DNA of 33,367 nucleotides from Brevibacterium sp. (GCA_030457025.1 JAKDSA010000026.1:1-33367); one strand, 5' to 3'. Positions 16,875-26,196 are shown, counted from the stretch's first letter. Program-made: numbers and translations. The notes: generated from the letters alone by a model not told the origin.

Positions 16875-17882
16875 TCAGCTGAGCCCTGAGTACGAATGCA
16901 GGCCGTTGAAGTACATGTTGACGACGGTGAAGTTGAAGATCACGGTGGCGATGCCGATGAGGTTGAGCACTGCGACCTTCGTCGGTCCCCAGCCTCGTGT
17001 GGCGCGGGCGTGCAAGTATGCGGCGTAGATGACCCAGACGACGAACGTCCAGATCTCCTTCGAGTCCCAGCCCCAGTAGCGGCTCCAGGCCACCTCGGCC
17101 CAGATGGCGCCGGCGATGAGGGTGAACGTCCAGGTGATGAATCCGACTGCCGCGATCGTGTAGGAGAACCGTTCCAGGTCGATGCTTGCGGGCATCCGCC
17201 GCATGAACCGCAGCCACTTCGGGTCTTTGTTCTCGTGCGCGGCCTTGAGGATCTGGAACACAGCGAGGATCGCGGAGATATAGAGCAGCGCAGTCGAGAG
17301 GATCGCGATCGGCACGTGAATGGCGATCCAGTACGAGTCGAGAGCCGGCATCAGCTTCGCAGCGGGGGTGTAGAAGACCGTGATAGCCAGCCCCAGGCAC
17401 AGGAGCACTCCCCCTGCCACAATGGTTCCCAGGTAGCGGATGTCCTTCTTCACGTTGACGATGAGGAAGACGATGACGGTGATCGCAGTGGCGGTGAGGA
17501 CATACTCCATCATGTTGCCCCACGGCACACGCATCACGGACAGCGCCCGAGTCAGCACAGCAGCCACATGGAGCACGCCGGCGAGGATGAGCAGTGAGGT
17601 TCCGATCCTCGCCCCACGCCGAGGCTTGTCCTTGCCCGATCCGGTCGTGGGCACGGTCGAAGCCTCCGTCTGCGGCGGATCGAGGAGTGCCGTGGTGGTC
17701 TTCCTGTTCGTCCGTCGCACATTCGATGGCTTCGCAGCGCTGGCCGCGCCGGTCTCGGTCTGTTTGAGTTCTCGCCCGCCGAACAGGTCGAAGGCATAGA
17801 AGATCATGGCGACGGCGTAGACGATCATCGCCGAGATGATGAGCTGGTTCGACCACATTGCGAGGTCAGTGTTGACGTCCAT
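16875..17882 (-). CDS. ccsB: Cytochrome c biogenesis protein CcsB (ResC/CcsA type)
   Basis: With ResB this protein forms the System II heme exporter and synthetase that delivers heme across the membrane and ligates it to CXXCH motifs. The 335-residue protein has about eight membrane helices. It shows the heme-handling WWD-type loop WSRYWGWDSKEIWTF (267-281), conserved His residues around 189, 291 and 329, and the C-terminal GLHSY signature. A polar Arg/Lys/Thr-rich insert (about 38-92) separates helix 1 from the rest, as is common in Actinobacteria. The ATG at 17882 is preceded by GGAGG at four bases. It is the last gene of the heme/cytochrome unit and also has its own probable promoter. Confidence 0.93.
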   Translation of the reverse strand: MDVNTDLAMWSNQLIISAMIVYAVAMIFYAFDLFGGRELKQTETGAASAAKPSNVRRTNRKTTTALLDPPQTEASTVPTTGSGKDKPRRGARIGTSLLILAGVLHVAAVLTRALSVMRVPWGNMMEYVLTATAITVIVFLIVNVKKDIRYLGTIVAGGVLLCLGLAITVFYTPAAKLMPALDSYWIAIHVPIAILSTALLYISAILAVFQILKAAHENKDPKWLRFMRRMPASIDLERFSYTIAAVGFITWTFTLIAGAIWAEVAWSRYWGWDSKEIWTFVVWVIYAAYLHARATRGWGPTKVAVLNLIGIATVIFNFTVVNMYFNGLHSYSGLS

Positions 17883-17967
17883 ACATCCTCCGCACCTTAC
17901 GGTGCTCTTCCGTTGCGTCGGGCTGGTGCTGTGTTCGGGCTGCCCGTGTCGGTGCCGACCCGCGACA

Positions 17968-17996
17968 ATTCTACTCCCCGTAGTACCTAAAGCTAA
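17968..17996 (-). promoter_or_regulatory. Probable internal promoter for ccsB
   Basis: TTAGCT (17991-17996) and TAGAAT (17968-17973) are 17 bases apart on the minus strand, 86 bases before the ccsB ATG. The -35 box overlaps the resB stop codon. The leader also holds a five-pair hairpin, GCACC-TTAC-GGTGC, just upstream of the ribosome site. This is the only long gap (110 bases) in the operon's lower half. Confidence 0.5.
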
Positions 17997-19663
17997 TCAT
18001 TCGTCTCCCCGGCGGCCCGATCCCCGGCAGCTCGATCCCCGGCGATCCGATGCCCAGCGGCCCGGCCTTCGGAGTCGTTCGCCCATTCCTCGGTGAGGTT
18101 CTTCGCGAGGTCCTTCGTTGCCCGTTCGACCATCGGGTCCTCACCGCGGGCCAGAGCCGCGACTTCTGCCTGGCCGTCCTTGATGCGCACCCACATGCGC
18201 CGACGTGGGATGAACAGGGAAAGTCCCAGCCCCAGCAGCACGGCGATCGCGCTGGCGAGCATCAGACCCTGCGTCGGGTCCTGGGAGATGTCGACGGCAA
18301 TGTAGCGTTTGATGCCGTCGAACGTCACCGAGCCGCCGTCGGGCAGCTGCTGGGTCTCTCCCTCAGTCAGCTGGATGAGCAGAGGGTTGCCCGAAGAATC
18401 GGTCATCTCCGTCATATTCTCGGCATCGATCGTGTACACGGACTGCGGAGTTCCGTCATCGAGGCCCAAGTCACCGGTGTATCCGCTCATCACGAGGTAG
18501 GGGTTGCGCGGGCCCGCGAAGCTCGAAACGAGTTCGCCGTTCTCATTCTGTGTCGCGGTCGGCAGGAATACGCCGACGAATCCCATCTGAGCCCCCGCAG
18601 AGTCGGGGACCTTGATGACGCCCTCGGAGGTGTATCCCGGGTCTCCCCCGTCTGGGATGAATACCTGCGGGCCGGACTGCACGACCTGCCCCTTGGCGTC
18701 TTTGACCGTGACTTCCGGGGCGTACCCGTTTCCTGTCAGGTAGACGCCTGCTCCGCCCACGCGCACGGGTTCGTTGACCCGCAGGGTGTGCTTCTCGCTC
18801 GTCCCATCAGCCGTGGTCGTGACTTCCGCGTCGAAGGTGCGGGGCTGGCCGAACTGGCTGCCTGGGGCCTGATCGTCGAAGGTGGCGTCGAAGTCGTCGA
18901 GTTTGAGCCTGAAGTCCGGCAGGTTGTCTGCGTCGTAGTAGGTGCCCGGATCGAACGAGTCGTAGGCGACCAGGGAGTTCGTGAAGGTGTCGCCCTCGAC
19001 GAGGATCCGCTGACCCTCATATCCGAACAGGGAACCGATCGCCATCGTCAGGGTCGCGACGAGGAGAGCGATGTGGAAGACGAGGTTGCCGGTCTCGCGC
19101 AGGTAGCCGCGTTCAGCCGCGACATGATCCGTGTTGCGCACGGTCCGGTAGCCGAGCTTCTTCAGTCGGGCTTGGGCCGTGTCGAGGAAATTCTGGTCCG
19201 CGGCCTCGCGGGATTCCGATGATCCGCTCGCCGAGGTGAAGGTTTCGTATCCGGGCATCCGCCCCAACCGCTTCGGCGCCTTGGGCGGGGCCGAACGCAT
19301 AGCCTTCCAATGCTGGGCCGAGCGTGGGATCACGCAGCCGATGAGCGAGACCATCAGAAGGAGATAGACCGAGGAGAACCAGATCGAGGAGTACACATCG
19401 AACATCTGGATCGTATCCAGGAACTGGCCCCAGGCGCCGTTGGATTCGAGGAACGTGTTGACCCGACCCGGATCCTGGATGCGCTGCGGCAGCAGTGAAC
19501 CCGGGATCGCTGCCATGGCAAGGACGAGGAGGAGGATCAGCGCCACCCGCATCGTCGTCAGCTGACGCCACGCCCACCGGCACATGCCGATGAACCCCAG
19601 CTGCGGCAGGGTCACAGCAGCCTTGCTGCTGCCGGCCTTCTTGTCAGTGGTCTTCTTCGCCAC
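17993..19663 (-). CDS. resB: Cytochrome c biogenesis protein ResB (Ccs1)
   Basis: This is the membrane partner of CcsB in System II. The 556-residue protein has the family's N-terminal helix pair with LILLLVLAMAAIPGSLLPQR, a second pair around 95-115 and a third helix near 200. A large extracytoplasmic beta-rich domain (about 225-470) and a last helix, LMLASAIAVLLGLGLSLFIP, with a conserved RRRMWVRI follow. The C-terminus ends in short Gly-Asp-Arg-Ala repeats. The start is GTG at 19663, sharing one base with the ccdA stop (TAGTG), so translation is coupled. ResB helps bring reduced apocytochrome and heme together. Confidence 0.93.
   Translation of the reverse strand: MAKKTTDKKAGSSKAAVTLPQLGFIGMCRWAWRQLTTMRVALILLLVLAMAAIPGSLLPQRIQDPGRVNTFLESNGAWGQFLDTIQMFDVYSSIWFSSVYLLLMVSLIGCVIPRSAQHWKAMRSAPPKAPKRLGRMPGYETFTSASGSSESREAADQNFLDTAQARLKKLGYRTVRNTDHVAAERGYLRETGNLVFHIALLVATLTMAIGSLFGYEGQRILVEGDTFTNSLVAYDSFDPGTYYDADNLPDFRLKLDDFDATFDDQAPGSQFGQPRTFDAEVTTTADGTSEKHTLRVNEPVRVGGAGVYLTGNGYAPEVTVKDAKGQVVQSGPQVFIPDGGDPGYTSEGVIKVPDSAGAQMGFVGVFLPTATQNENGELVSSFAGPRNPYLVMSGYTGDLGLDDGTPQSVYTIDAENMTEMTDSSGNPLLIQLTEGETQQLPDGGSVTFDGIKRYIAVDISQDPTQGLMLASAIAVLLGLGLSLFIPRRRMWVRIKDGQAEVAALARGEDPMVERATKDLAKNLTEEWANDSEGRAAGHRIAGDRAAGDRAAGETND
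18008..18067. repeat. Four 15-base tandem repeats at the 3' end of resB
   Basis: Four imperfect 15-base copies, each starting CCCGGC or CCCAGC, run head to tail. They encode five-residue units such as IAGDR and AAGDR near the ResB C-terminus. The length, divisible by three, lets copy number change without frameshift. Confidence 0.65.
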
Positions 19664-20427
19664 TAGATCACCACTTCGAAATCATAGATCAGACCCTGCA
19701 GAGAGGCCATCCACGCGTTCCACAGCCCGGAGGCCATGAGAACGCCCAACACGATGAGCATGATGCCGCCGACACGGACGATCGCCGTCTGATGCCTGCG
19801 CACCCAGGTCAAGCGGCCGGCACCCTTGTGGATGGCGACCGCCAGGATAATGAACGGAATGCCGAGACCCAGGCAGTAGACGAACGCCAGCAGCGCGCCG
19901 CGCCAGATGGTTCCGTCGCCGCCGAAGCTCACCGACATCGACAGGACTGCTGACAGAGTCGGGCCCACGCAGGGTGCCCAGCCCAGGGCAAAGGTGGCAC
20001 CGAGGACCGGGGCACCCCAGAGGCCGGCTTTGGGGCGGGCCCGGATTCGGTGTTCGGTCTGGAACAGGCCGAAACCGCCCATGAATACGAAGCCGGCGAT
20101 GATGACGACGACGCCGAGGATCCGGATGAGCACTCCCTGCCACTGGGAGAACAATGCCCCCAGAGCCGAGAACCCGGTTCCCAACAGAACGAAGACGACG
20201 GTGAAGCCGAGGACGAACAGTGCGATCCCGACGACGATCCGCCAGGTCTCCTTGTCCTTGAGGGAGGACCCGCTCAGTCCCGTGACGTAGCCGACGTAGC
20301 CGGGAACCAGCGGCAGCACACAAGGTGAGACGAAAGAGACGAGCCCGGCCAGTGCGGCCGCACCAGCGGCCAGAAGCAGCGGCCCGTCAAGAACCGTTTG
20401 GGCAAAGTCTGCCCCGATCCCACTCAC
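19663..20427 (-). CDS. ccdA: Cytochrome c biogenesis protein CcdA (thiol reductant conduit)
   Basis: CcdA moves reducing power from cytoplasmic thioredoxin across the membrane to ResA. The 254-residue protein has six membrane helices. The redox cysteines are Cys36 in FVSPCVLPLVPGYVGY and Cys153 in LGWAPCVGPTLSAV, both in conserved proline contexts. The start is GTG at 20427, overlapping the resA stop by four bases (GTGA), and its end overlaps the resB start by one base. The length is typical of stand-alone CcdA. Confidence 0.95.
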   Translation of the reverse strand: MSGIGADFAQTVLDGPLLLAAGAAALAGLVSFVSPCVLPLVPGYVGYVTGLSGSSLKDKETWRIVVGIALFVLGFTVVFVLLGTGFSALGALFSQWQGVLIRILGVVVIIAGFVFMGGFGLFQTEHRIRARPKAGLWGAPVLGATFALGWAPCVGPTLSAVLSMSVSFGGDGTIWRGALLAFVYCLGLGIPFIILAVAIHKGAGRLTWVRRHQTAIVRVGGIMLIVLGVLMASGLWNAWMASLQGLIYDFEVVI

Positions 20428-21017
20428 TCCGCCTGCACGTCCTCGATGAGTCCCTTGAGCGTCGACTCATCGACCTCTCCCACGACTCGGGCCGCGGCGC
20501 GTCCCTTCGCATCGAGGATGACTGTGGAGGGCGTGGCCTGCGGTGGGAGGACTCCCGAGAGCAGCGCAACCATGGCGCCGTCGGTGTCGAGCATATTCGC
20601 GTAGGGAATCTGGTAATTCGAGATGAACGCATTGGCCGCGGCTTCCTGATCACGGACGTTGACGCCCAGGAACTGGACCTCATCGCTGAACTCCTCGGCC
20701 AGGGACTTCAGTGCCGGAGCTTCCTTCCGACACGGCGGGCAGGCCGCGTACCAGAGGTTGATGACGACCGGGGTGGGCCGAATATCGGCCAACGACATCG
20801 ACGTCCCCCCGAGCGTCTCGAAGCTCAGTTCCAGCGGTTCGCCGCGCTCGTCGACTGCTACCTGCGACACGACGCCGGACCCGGACACATATCCCTGATC
20901 GGATCCGGCCTGATCAGCCAATTCATCGTTTTCGCTGCAGGCGCTGAGCACCACGGCGGTGCCGGCGACCAGCCCGGTCAGCAGGGCGCGACGGTTCATC
21001 GGGTTGCGGGCATTCAT
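20424..21017 (-). CDS. resA: Thioredoxin-like lipoprotein ResA (TlpA family)
   Basis: ResA keeps the CXXCH cysteines of apocytochrome c reduced outside the membrane. The 197-residue protein has a lipoprotein signal with lipobox LSAC (Cys27), a spacer, and a thioredoxin fold with active site WYAACPPCRKEAP (Cys93 and Cys96). The cis-proline segment is ATPSTVILDAKG. An ATG six codons later (MNRRALL) would give an equally good signal peptide. The start overlaps the phosphatase stop by four bases (ATGA) and the end overlaps ccdA by four, so it is tightly coupled to its electron donor. Confidence 0.93.
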   Translation of the reverse strand: MNARNPMNRRALLTGLVAGTAVVLSACSENDELADQAGSDQGYVSGSGVVSQVAVDERGEPLELSFETLGGTSMSLADIRPTPVVINLWYAACPPCRKEAPALKSLAEEFSDEVQFLGVNVRDQEAAANAFISNYQIPYANMLDTDGAMVALLSGVLPPQATPSTVILDAKGRAAARVVGEVDESTLKGLIEDVQAE

Positions 21018-21655
21018 GCTCCCGCCACCGCTTGCCCGGGCTGCAGATCTGCACAGATGCTCTCGTAACTCACGGATACAAGTGTGGACGATTCGAATGT
21101 GAAACTGGTGATAGATGCCAGGTCACACTCCCGTTTCCGAGGGTCATGGACGAGTGAGCGCGACTCCCCCGCCAGGCGTGTCATCCAGATCGGAAGCTGA
21201 TGGGAGACGATGACTCCCTCGGCCTCAGGGCCGTGCTTGACCAGCTTGGCGCGCAAGCTGGCCATGGCTGCCTGCATGCGCAGCACGATCTGTCGATACG
21301 GCTCGCCCCAGGACGGTGTCAGCGGGTTGTACAGACGCACCAGATTGCGCGGCATGGCCAGTCTGCGGCCGTTGAGTTTCTGTCCTTCGAAGGAGTTGGC
21401 GGCTTCGATCACACGATCGTCGGTGAACACCGGCAGATCGAGTCGCTGCCGCAGCGGGTCGATCGTCTGCTGGGCCCGCAGCAGAGGGGAGGCCACGAGC
21501 TCGTCCGGGGTCAGCGAGGCAGCGGCGAAGTGCTCGCCGACGCGACGGGCCATCTCATGACCGCGGTCGGTCAAACCGAAGTTCGGCAGCCGACCGTAGA
21601 GGATGCCCTCGGGGTTGTCGACCTCCCCGTGCCTGACCAGGTGGATCGTGGTCAT
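21014..21655 (-). CDS. Histidine phosphatase family protein (phosphoglycerate-mutase-like)
   Basis: The 213-residue protein has the family signature HLVRHGEVDNPEG with the phospho-accepting His9, YGRLPNFGLTDRGHEMA, a middle ANSFEGQKL segment and the second histidine in VIVSHQLPIW. It would be a small-molecule phosphatase; the substrate is unknown. Homologues sit between hemL and the ccs genes in many Actinobacteria, including mycobacteria, which suggests a role linked to heme or cofactor metabolism, but this is only context. It shares one base with the hemL stop (TGATG) and four with the resA start. Confidence 0.88.
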   Translation of the reverse strand: MTTIHLVRHGEVDNPEGILYGRLPNFGLTDRGHEMARRVGEHFAAASLTPDELVASPLLRAQQTIDPLRQRLDLPVFTDDRVIEAANSFEGQKLNGRRLAMPRNLVRLYNPLTPSWGEPYRQIVLRMQAAMASLRAKLVKHGPEAEGVIVSHQLPIWMTRLAGESRSLVHDPRKRECDLASITSFTFESSTLVSVSYESICADLQPGQAVAGA

Positions 21656-23004
21656 CAGTTCACCTGCGTGTTCGGTACCGCCGCTGCGGCCTTGGCGGCG
21701 GCGGGCAGGGCCGTGATGATCCGGTCGAGGATCTCATCGGTGTGGGCGTAGGACAGGAACCAGGCTTCGAACGCACTCGGCGGCATGTGGATGCCCGCGT
21801 CCAGCATGGCGTTGAAGAACGCGGAGTAGCGCTCGACATTCTGCATGCGTGCATCGTCGTAGTTGACGACCTCACGGTCGGTGAAGAAGACGGAGAACAT
21901 CGAATTCGCCGACTGGATGGTGTGTTCGACGCCTTCGGCCTCCAGCGCCGAGGTGACTGCGGGCCGCAGGATGCCCGCAGCGCGAGTGATGTGTGAGTAC
22001 ACATCGAGTTCGGTTGTCAGCTTCAGTGTGCTCAGGCCGGCAGCCGTGGCCACAGGGTTTCCGGACAGGGTTCCCGCCTGGTAGACCGGGCCGATCGGTG
22101 CGAGGTATTCCATCACGTCGGAGCGTCCGCCGAAGGCCGCGGCGGGGAAGCCGCCGCCCATGACCTTGCCGAAGGTGAACAGGTCGGCAGGGCCTTCCGG
22201 GTAGCCCAGTGATTCGGACTCGAATCCGTACCACCCGGCGGCCGAGACGCGGAAGCCGGTCATCACCTCGTCGCTGATCATCAGTGCGCCGTGGGCCTTG
22301 GTCAGGCGGCGGATGGTGTTGGTGAAGCCCTCGCGTGGAGGCACGACGCCCATGTTTCCGGGGCTGGCCTCTGTGATGACGCAGGCGATTTCGTCACCGT
22401 GTTCGGCGAAGACGGCTTCCAGACCGGCCGCATCGTTGTAGTCGACGACGATCGTGTCCGAGGCCTGTGCGCCGGTCACGCCCGGCGTGTCGGGCAGGGA
22501 GAAGGTCGCCAGACCGGATCCGGCCTGGGCCAGGAGTGCGTCGACGTGACCGTGGTAGCAGCCGGCGAACTTCACGATCTTCGCCCGACCGGTGTAGCCG
22601 CGGGCCAGGCGGATGGCGCTCATTGTCGCCTCGGTGCCCGAGGACACGAGCCTCACCTGGTCGACGGGGTCGACGCGGGCGACGATCTCCTCGGCGAGTT
22701 CGACCTCACCGGTCGAGGGTGTGCCGAAGGAGAAGCCCTTGACTGCGGCTTCCTGCACGGCGGCGACCACCTCGGGGCGGGAGTGGCCCATGATCATGGG
22801 CCCCCAGGAGCCGATGAGGTCGATGTAGTCATTGCCGTCGGCATCGCGCAGCCAGGCCCCCGTCGCCGAGGTGATGAAGCGCGGGGTGCCTCCGACGGCG
22901 TTGAAGGCCCGCACCGGTGAGTTCACTCCACCGGGGATGACGTGTTCGGCGCGCTCGAACAGCGCGGCCGACTTCGCGGTCTCAGCTTTCATAGGGTCAG
23001 TCAT
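21655..23004 (-). CDS. hemL: Glutamate-1-semialdehyde 2,1-aminomutase
   Basis: HemL is the PLP enzyme that makes 5-aminolevulinate from glutamate-1-semialdehyde, the second step of the C5 pathway. The 449-residue protein shows the N-terminal [44 protein letters not shown], the cofactor Asp in [12 protein letters not shown] and the Schiff-base lysine in [18 protein letters not shown] (about Lys280). The ATG at 23004 has AGGAGA four bases upstream, so the in-frame start at 23040 is not used. It follows marR after 78 bases and overlaps the phosphatase gene by one base. Confidence 0.95.
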   Translation of the reverse strand: MTDPMKAETAKSAALFERAEHVIPGGVNSPVRAFNAVGGTPRFITSATGAWLRDADGNDYIDLIGSWGPMIMGHSRPEVVAAVQEAAVKGFSFGTPSTGEVELAEEIVARVDPVDQVRLVSSGTEATMSAIRLARGYTGRAKIVKFAGCYHGHVDALLAQAGSGLATFSLPDTPGVTGAQASDTIVVDYNDAAGLEAVFAEHGDEIACVITEASPGNMGVVPPREGFTNTIRRLTKAHGALMISDEVMTGFRVSAAGWYGFESESLGYPEGPADLFTFGKVMGGGFPAAAFGGRSDVMEYLAPIGPVYQAGTLSGNPVATAAGLSTLKLTTELDVYSHITRAAGILRPAVTSALEAEGVEHTIQSANSMFSVFFTDREVVNYDDARMQNVERYSAFFNAMLDAGIHMPPSAFEAWFLSYAHTDEILDRIITALPAAAKAAAAVPNTQVN

Positions 23005-23008
23005 GGGT

Positions 23009-23014
23009 TCTCCT
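23009..23014 (-). promoter_or_regulatory. hemL: Strong ribosome binding site fixing the hemL start
   Basis: AGGAGA on the minus strand is followed by four bases and ATG. It is the best Shine-Dalgarno in the heme operon and follows its only sizeable gap upstream of hemL, so hemL may be translated independently of the coupled genes before it. Confidence 0.6.
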
Positions 23015-23082
23015 GAAGTAGTCGCCGGATCGGTGGTCAAGTCAGCTGGTGGCTGAGTCAGGTTCTCATCGAACCGATGCGC

Positions 23083-23598
23083 TCAGTTGGCAGACGTCGT
23101 GGGTGCGACGTCGGACGGTGGTGTCTCCACGGGGCCCTCGCCGATCTCACGCATGTGTGCGGTGACCTTCCCGAACACACGCCCCAGGCTCTCCATCTCC
23201 TCTGGTTCGAGGAGGTCGACGAGGTGGTCGCGGACACCTCCCACATGTGTGGGTGCCGTGGCGGCGAGGAGCTCCCAGCCGGCCTCGGTCATCTGGCAGT
23301 TGACTCCGCGTCCGTCTTCGGGGATGGAGAAGCGCTCGAGGAGGCCCTTCTTCTCCATCCGGGCCACGCTGTGGGTCAGCCGGGAGCGCGACATCGTCGT
23401 GTCCGTGGCGAGCAGAGCCATGCGCATCGTCCGGTTCTCATGTTCGCTCAGCCGCACCAGGATCTCATATTCGGCCATGCCGATCCCGTGGCGGGCCCGC
23501 AGTTCCTTGTCCAGCTGCACAGTCAACAGCTGTGAGCCGGTGAGGTAGCTCCTCCAGGCCTTCTGATCGGGACCATTCAGCCATCGTGGCTCGCTCAT
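23083..23598 (-). CDS. MarR-family transcriptional regulator
   Basis: The 171-residue protein is a winged-helix MarR regulator. A dimerisation helix region precedes GMAEYEILVRLSEHENRTMR. The recognition helix segment TTMSRSRLTHSVARMEKKGL and the wing around IPEDGRGVNCQMTEAG follow. A hydrophobic C-terminal helix pair would complete the dimer. The ATG at 23598 sits in a TGATG overlap with the hemB stop; the open frame extends upstream through hemB but with no family resemblance. Its place between hemB and hemL suggests it senses heme, a porphyrin intermediate or oxidative stress and acts on this operon, but no ligand can be read from sequence. Confidence 0.88.
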   Translation of the reverse strand: MSEPRWLNGPDQKAWRSYLTGSQLLTVQLDKELRARHGIGMAEYEILVRLSEHENRTMRMALLATDTTMSRSRLTHSVARMEKKGLLERFSIPEDGRGVNCQMTEAGWELLAATAPTHVGGVRDHLVDLLEPEEMESLGRVFGKVTAHMREIGEGPVETPPSDVAPTTSAN

Positions 23599-24602
23599 CA
23601 ATGCGCTCCGCCCGGCTTCTCCGAATTCAGCCACTGAGCGACTTCCGTGGCCCAGTAGGTCAGCACCGCGTCGGCACCGGCGCGTTTGAAGGCGATGAGG
23701 GACTCCTCGATCGCGCGATCGCGTTCGATGGCTCCGGATGCGGCCGCGAATTCGATCATCGCGTATTCCCCGGAGACCTGGTAGGCCCACACGGGCACCG
23801 GGGATTCGCAAGCCGCCTCGGCGAGGACATCGAGATAGGGCATGCCGGGTTTGACCATGACGACATCGGCGCCTTCGGCCAGGTCGAGTTCGAGTTCGCG
23901 CATGGCCTCGCGGCCGTTCGCGGGATCCTGCTGGTAGGTCTTGCGATCGCCCTGCAGCTCCGAGTCCACAGCTTCGCGGAACGGGCCGAAGAACGCCGAG
24001 GCGTACTTCGCGGAGTAGGCCATCACGACGACGTCGGTGAAGCCTTCGAGGTCCAGGGCCTCCCGACAGGCCGCGACCTGGCCGTCCATCATGCCCGAGA
24101 GTCCCACCAGGTGGGCGCCGGCGCGGGCCTGTGCCACGGCCATCGAGGCGTAGCGCTCCAAGGTCGCGTCATTGTCGACGCCGCCCGCGGAGTCGAGGAC
24201 TCCGCAGTGTCCGTGAGAGGTGAACTCGTCGAGGCACAGATCGGCCATGATCACGCTCGTATCGCCGAGGTTGTCCCGCAGCAGCGTCAACGCTCGGTTG
24301 AGGATCCCGTCGGGGTCATCGGCTTGGGAGCCGTCATTGTCCTTGTGCTCCGGGATTCCGAAGAGCATGAGTCCGCCGACACCTGCGTCCACAGCTTCAT
24401 TGGCCGCTTCAAGCAGGGAGTCCAGGGTGTGCTGGAGGACCCCGGGCATGCTTGTCAGCGGCGCAGGTTCGCTCAGTGTCTCCTTGACGAACATGGGCAG
24501 GATGAGTTCGGCCGAGTCCAGGCGCACCTCGGAGACGAGCCGGCGCATGGCCGATGTCGTCCGCAGACGACGGGGCCGAACGGTTCCGGGCACCAATGAC
24601 AT
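23598..24602 (-). CDS. hemB: Delta-aminolevulinic acid dehydratase (porphobilinogen synthase)
   Basis: HemB condenses two 5-aminolevulinates to porphobilinogen. The 334-residue protein has the two Schiff-base lysines, Lys199 in [16 protein letters not shown] and Lys251 in [12 protein letters not shown]. The metal site reads [16 protein letters not shown], giving Cys123, Asp125 and Cys133, intermediate between the three-cysteine zinc site and the aspartate-only magnesium type. The ATG at 24602 gives the standard N-terminus ([17 protein letters not shown]); the open frame runs further upstream inside hemD but without homology. One base separates it from the hemD stop and it overlaps marR by one base. 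Confidence 0.95.
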   Translation of the reverse strand: MSLVPGTVRPRRLRTTSAMRRLVSEVRLDSAELILPMFVKETLSEPAPLTSMPGVLQHTLDSLLEAANEAVDAGVGGLMLFGIPEHKDNDGSQADDPDGILNRALTLLRDNLGDTSVIMADLCLDEFTSHGHCGVLDSAGGVDNDATLERYASMAVAQARAGAHLVGLSGMMDGQVAACREALDLEGFTDVVVMAYSAKYASAFFGPFREAVDSELQGDRKTYQQDPANGREAMRELELDLAEGADVVMVKPGMPYLDVLAEAACESPVPVWAYQVSGEYAMIEFAAASGAIERDRAIEESLIAFKRAGADAVLTYWATEVAQWLNSEKPGGAH

Positions 24603-24603
24603 G

Positions 24604-26196
24604 TCAGGCCTTCTTTCTGCGGCGCTTCTGGCTGGGGCGCGTCGGGGTAGTCCCCGCCGCCAGGTCGTCCTCGCGTGCAGCCAGCGCGAATTCGACCAAT
24701 CCGTCGATGAGGGAGGTGAGATTGGCTTCCTCGGCGAGGACGTCGACTCGCAGTCCGTGTTCGGCTGCGGTGTTCGCCGTGGCCGGTCCGATGCAGCAGA
24801 TGATCGAGGTGGATGCCGGTTTGCCGGCGATGCCGACGAGGTTGCGCACCGTGGAGGAAGAGGTGAAGAGGAAGGCATCGAAGTCACCGGCCTTGATGGC
24901 TTCACGGATGGGGGCCGGAGGCGGCGAGGCGCGCACGGTTCGGTAAGCCGTGACATCGTCCGGATCCCAGCCCTTCTCCAACAGGCCGGCCACGAGCACC
25001 TCGGTGGCGATATCGGCACGCGGCAGCAGCACCGCGTTCATGGGGTCGATGTCGTCGACGTAGTCCGGCCACGCCGCAGCCAGGCCGCGCGCCGAATGCT
25101 CGCCGTCGGGAACGAGGTCGGGGGTGATGCCCCAGTCGATGAGCGAGGCTGCAGTGCGCCCGCCCACGGCCGCGACCTTGACACCGGAGAGCGAACGGGA
25201 GTCGAGGCCGAAGTCCTCGAACCACATGCGCACGGCACGAACTGCGTTGACCGAGGTGAAGCCCACCCATTCGTAGGAACCGTCGACGAGGCCACGGATC
25301 GCCTTCTCCATCTGCGTCGGCGTGCGCGGGGGCTGAACTGCGATCGTGGGAACGACGGTGCCGACGGCACCCAACTCACCGAGCGCCTCGGCGGTGGAGG
25401 TGCCCTGTTCCTTCGTCCGAGGAATGAGGACCTGCCAGCCGAAGAGCGGCTTGGTCTCGAACCAGCTGAGTGCGCCGCGCGATTCGACTCCCTGTCCCAT
25501 GATCACCACCATACGATCTCCGCCGGTCTGAGCCATCGTCCGGGCCTGACCCAAGGTGGTCTCCACACTCATCTGGTCGGTCGTCGAGATGCCCCACCCC
25601 AGGAGCACCTTCGTGTCCTCGTCCCAACCGTCGTCGAGCAGGGCGCGGATCGCCTGTTCGTGGTCGGCGGTCGTGCCGGTGAGCACGTGGGTGGTGTTGC
25701 GGTGTCGGGAGACATCGACATGCGTCTGGGGTCCGGCCTCGATGAAGCGGACCGAGCGAACTCGGTTCGTCGTCAGGGCGGTGCCTGTGAACGCGGAGGT
25801 GGCCGCGGACAGTCCGACTCCGGGGACGATCTCGACGTCGACGTCGGCCTTGCGGCACACGGCGGCCTCGGCCGTCGTCGTCGTGAAGATGATGCCGTCG
25901 TCGGAACTCAGCCGCACGACGGTCTTATCGGGTCGTGCCAGCTCGGCGAGCTTGCGACCCCGTGTGGAGGCCGTTGCCCCGAGCTGAGCAGCTTCGATGA
26001 TCTCTGTGGCCTGCGGCACGTAGGCGGTGACGATCTCCGAATGCACATGAGTGTCGTAGACGACGATTTCGGCGTTCGCGAGGATGTCTGCGCCGCGCAT
26101 CGTCATCAGACCCGACTCACCGGGACCGCTGCCGATGAATACGACGCGGGGCGAGACGGGCAGAAGCCGCCGGGGCTGGACCTGGCCGGTTGTCAT
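24604..26196 (-). CDS. hemD: Uroporphyrinogen-III synthase with N-terminal tetrapyrrole-methylase-like domain
   Basis: The 530-residue protein joins two domains, as in other actinobacterial HemD proteins. Residues about 15-255 are a tetrapyrrole (uroporphyrinogen-III) methylase-like domain with [20 protein letters not shown] and [18 protein letters not shown]. Residues about 262-505 are uroporphyrinogen-III synthase, which closes and inverts ring D; it shows [37 protein letters not shown] and [14 protein letters not shown]. The tail is Lys/Arg-rich. The methylase loop differs from the usual GPGDPxLLT, so precorrin-2 formation may be weak or lost. It overlaps hemC by four bases (ATGA). Confidence 0.92.
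   Translation of the reverse strand: MTTGQVQPRRLLPVSPRVVFIGSGPGESGLMTMRGADILANAEIVVYDTHVHSEIVTAYVPQATEIIEAAQLGATASTRGRKLAELARPDKTVVRLSSDDGIIFTTTTAEAAVCRKADVDVEIVPGVGLSAATSAFTGTALTTNRVRSVRFIEAGPQTHVDVSRHRNTTHVLTGTTADHEQAIRALLDDGWDEDTKVLLGWGISTTDQMSVETTLGQARTMAQTGGDRMVVIMGQGVESRGALSWFETKPLFGWQVLIPRTKEQGTSTAEALGELGAVGTVVPTIAVQPPRTPTQMEKAIRGLVDGSYEWVGFTSVNAVRAVRMWFEDFGLDSRSLSGVKVAAVGGRTAASLIDWGITPDLVPDGEHSARGLAAAWPDYVDDIDPMNAVLLPRADIATEVLVAGLLEKGWDPDDVTAYRTVRASPPPAPIREAIKAGDFDAFLFTSSSTVRNLVGIAGKPASTSIICCIGPATANTAAEHGLRVDVLAEEANLTSLIDGLVEFALAAREDDLAAGTTPTRPSQKRRRKKA

Noticed and set aside
18050..19222. A 390-codon plus-strand open frame
   Set aside because: It is antisense to resB and its composition fits a shadow frame; resB has full family motifs.
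23599..23811. Upstream extension of the MarR gene
   Set aside because: It lies within hemB in another frame, is Arg-rich and non-family; the TGATG junction gives the natural start.
24603..25019. Upstream extension of hemB
   Set aside because: It is inside hemD in another frame with low-complexity Ser/Pro/Arg content; HemB homology begins at 24602.
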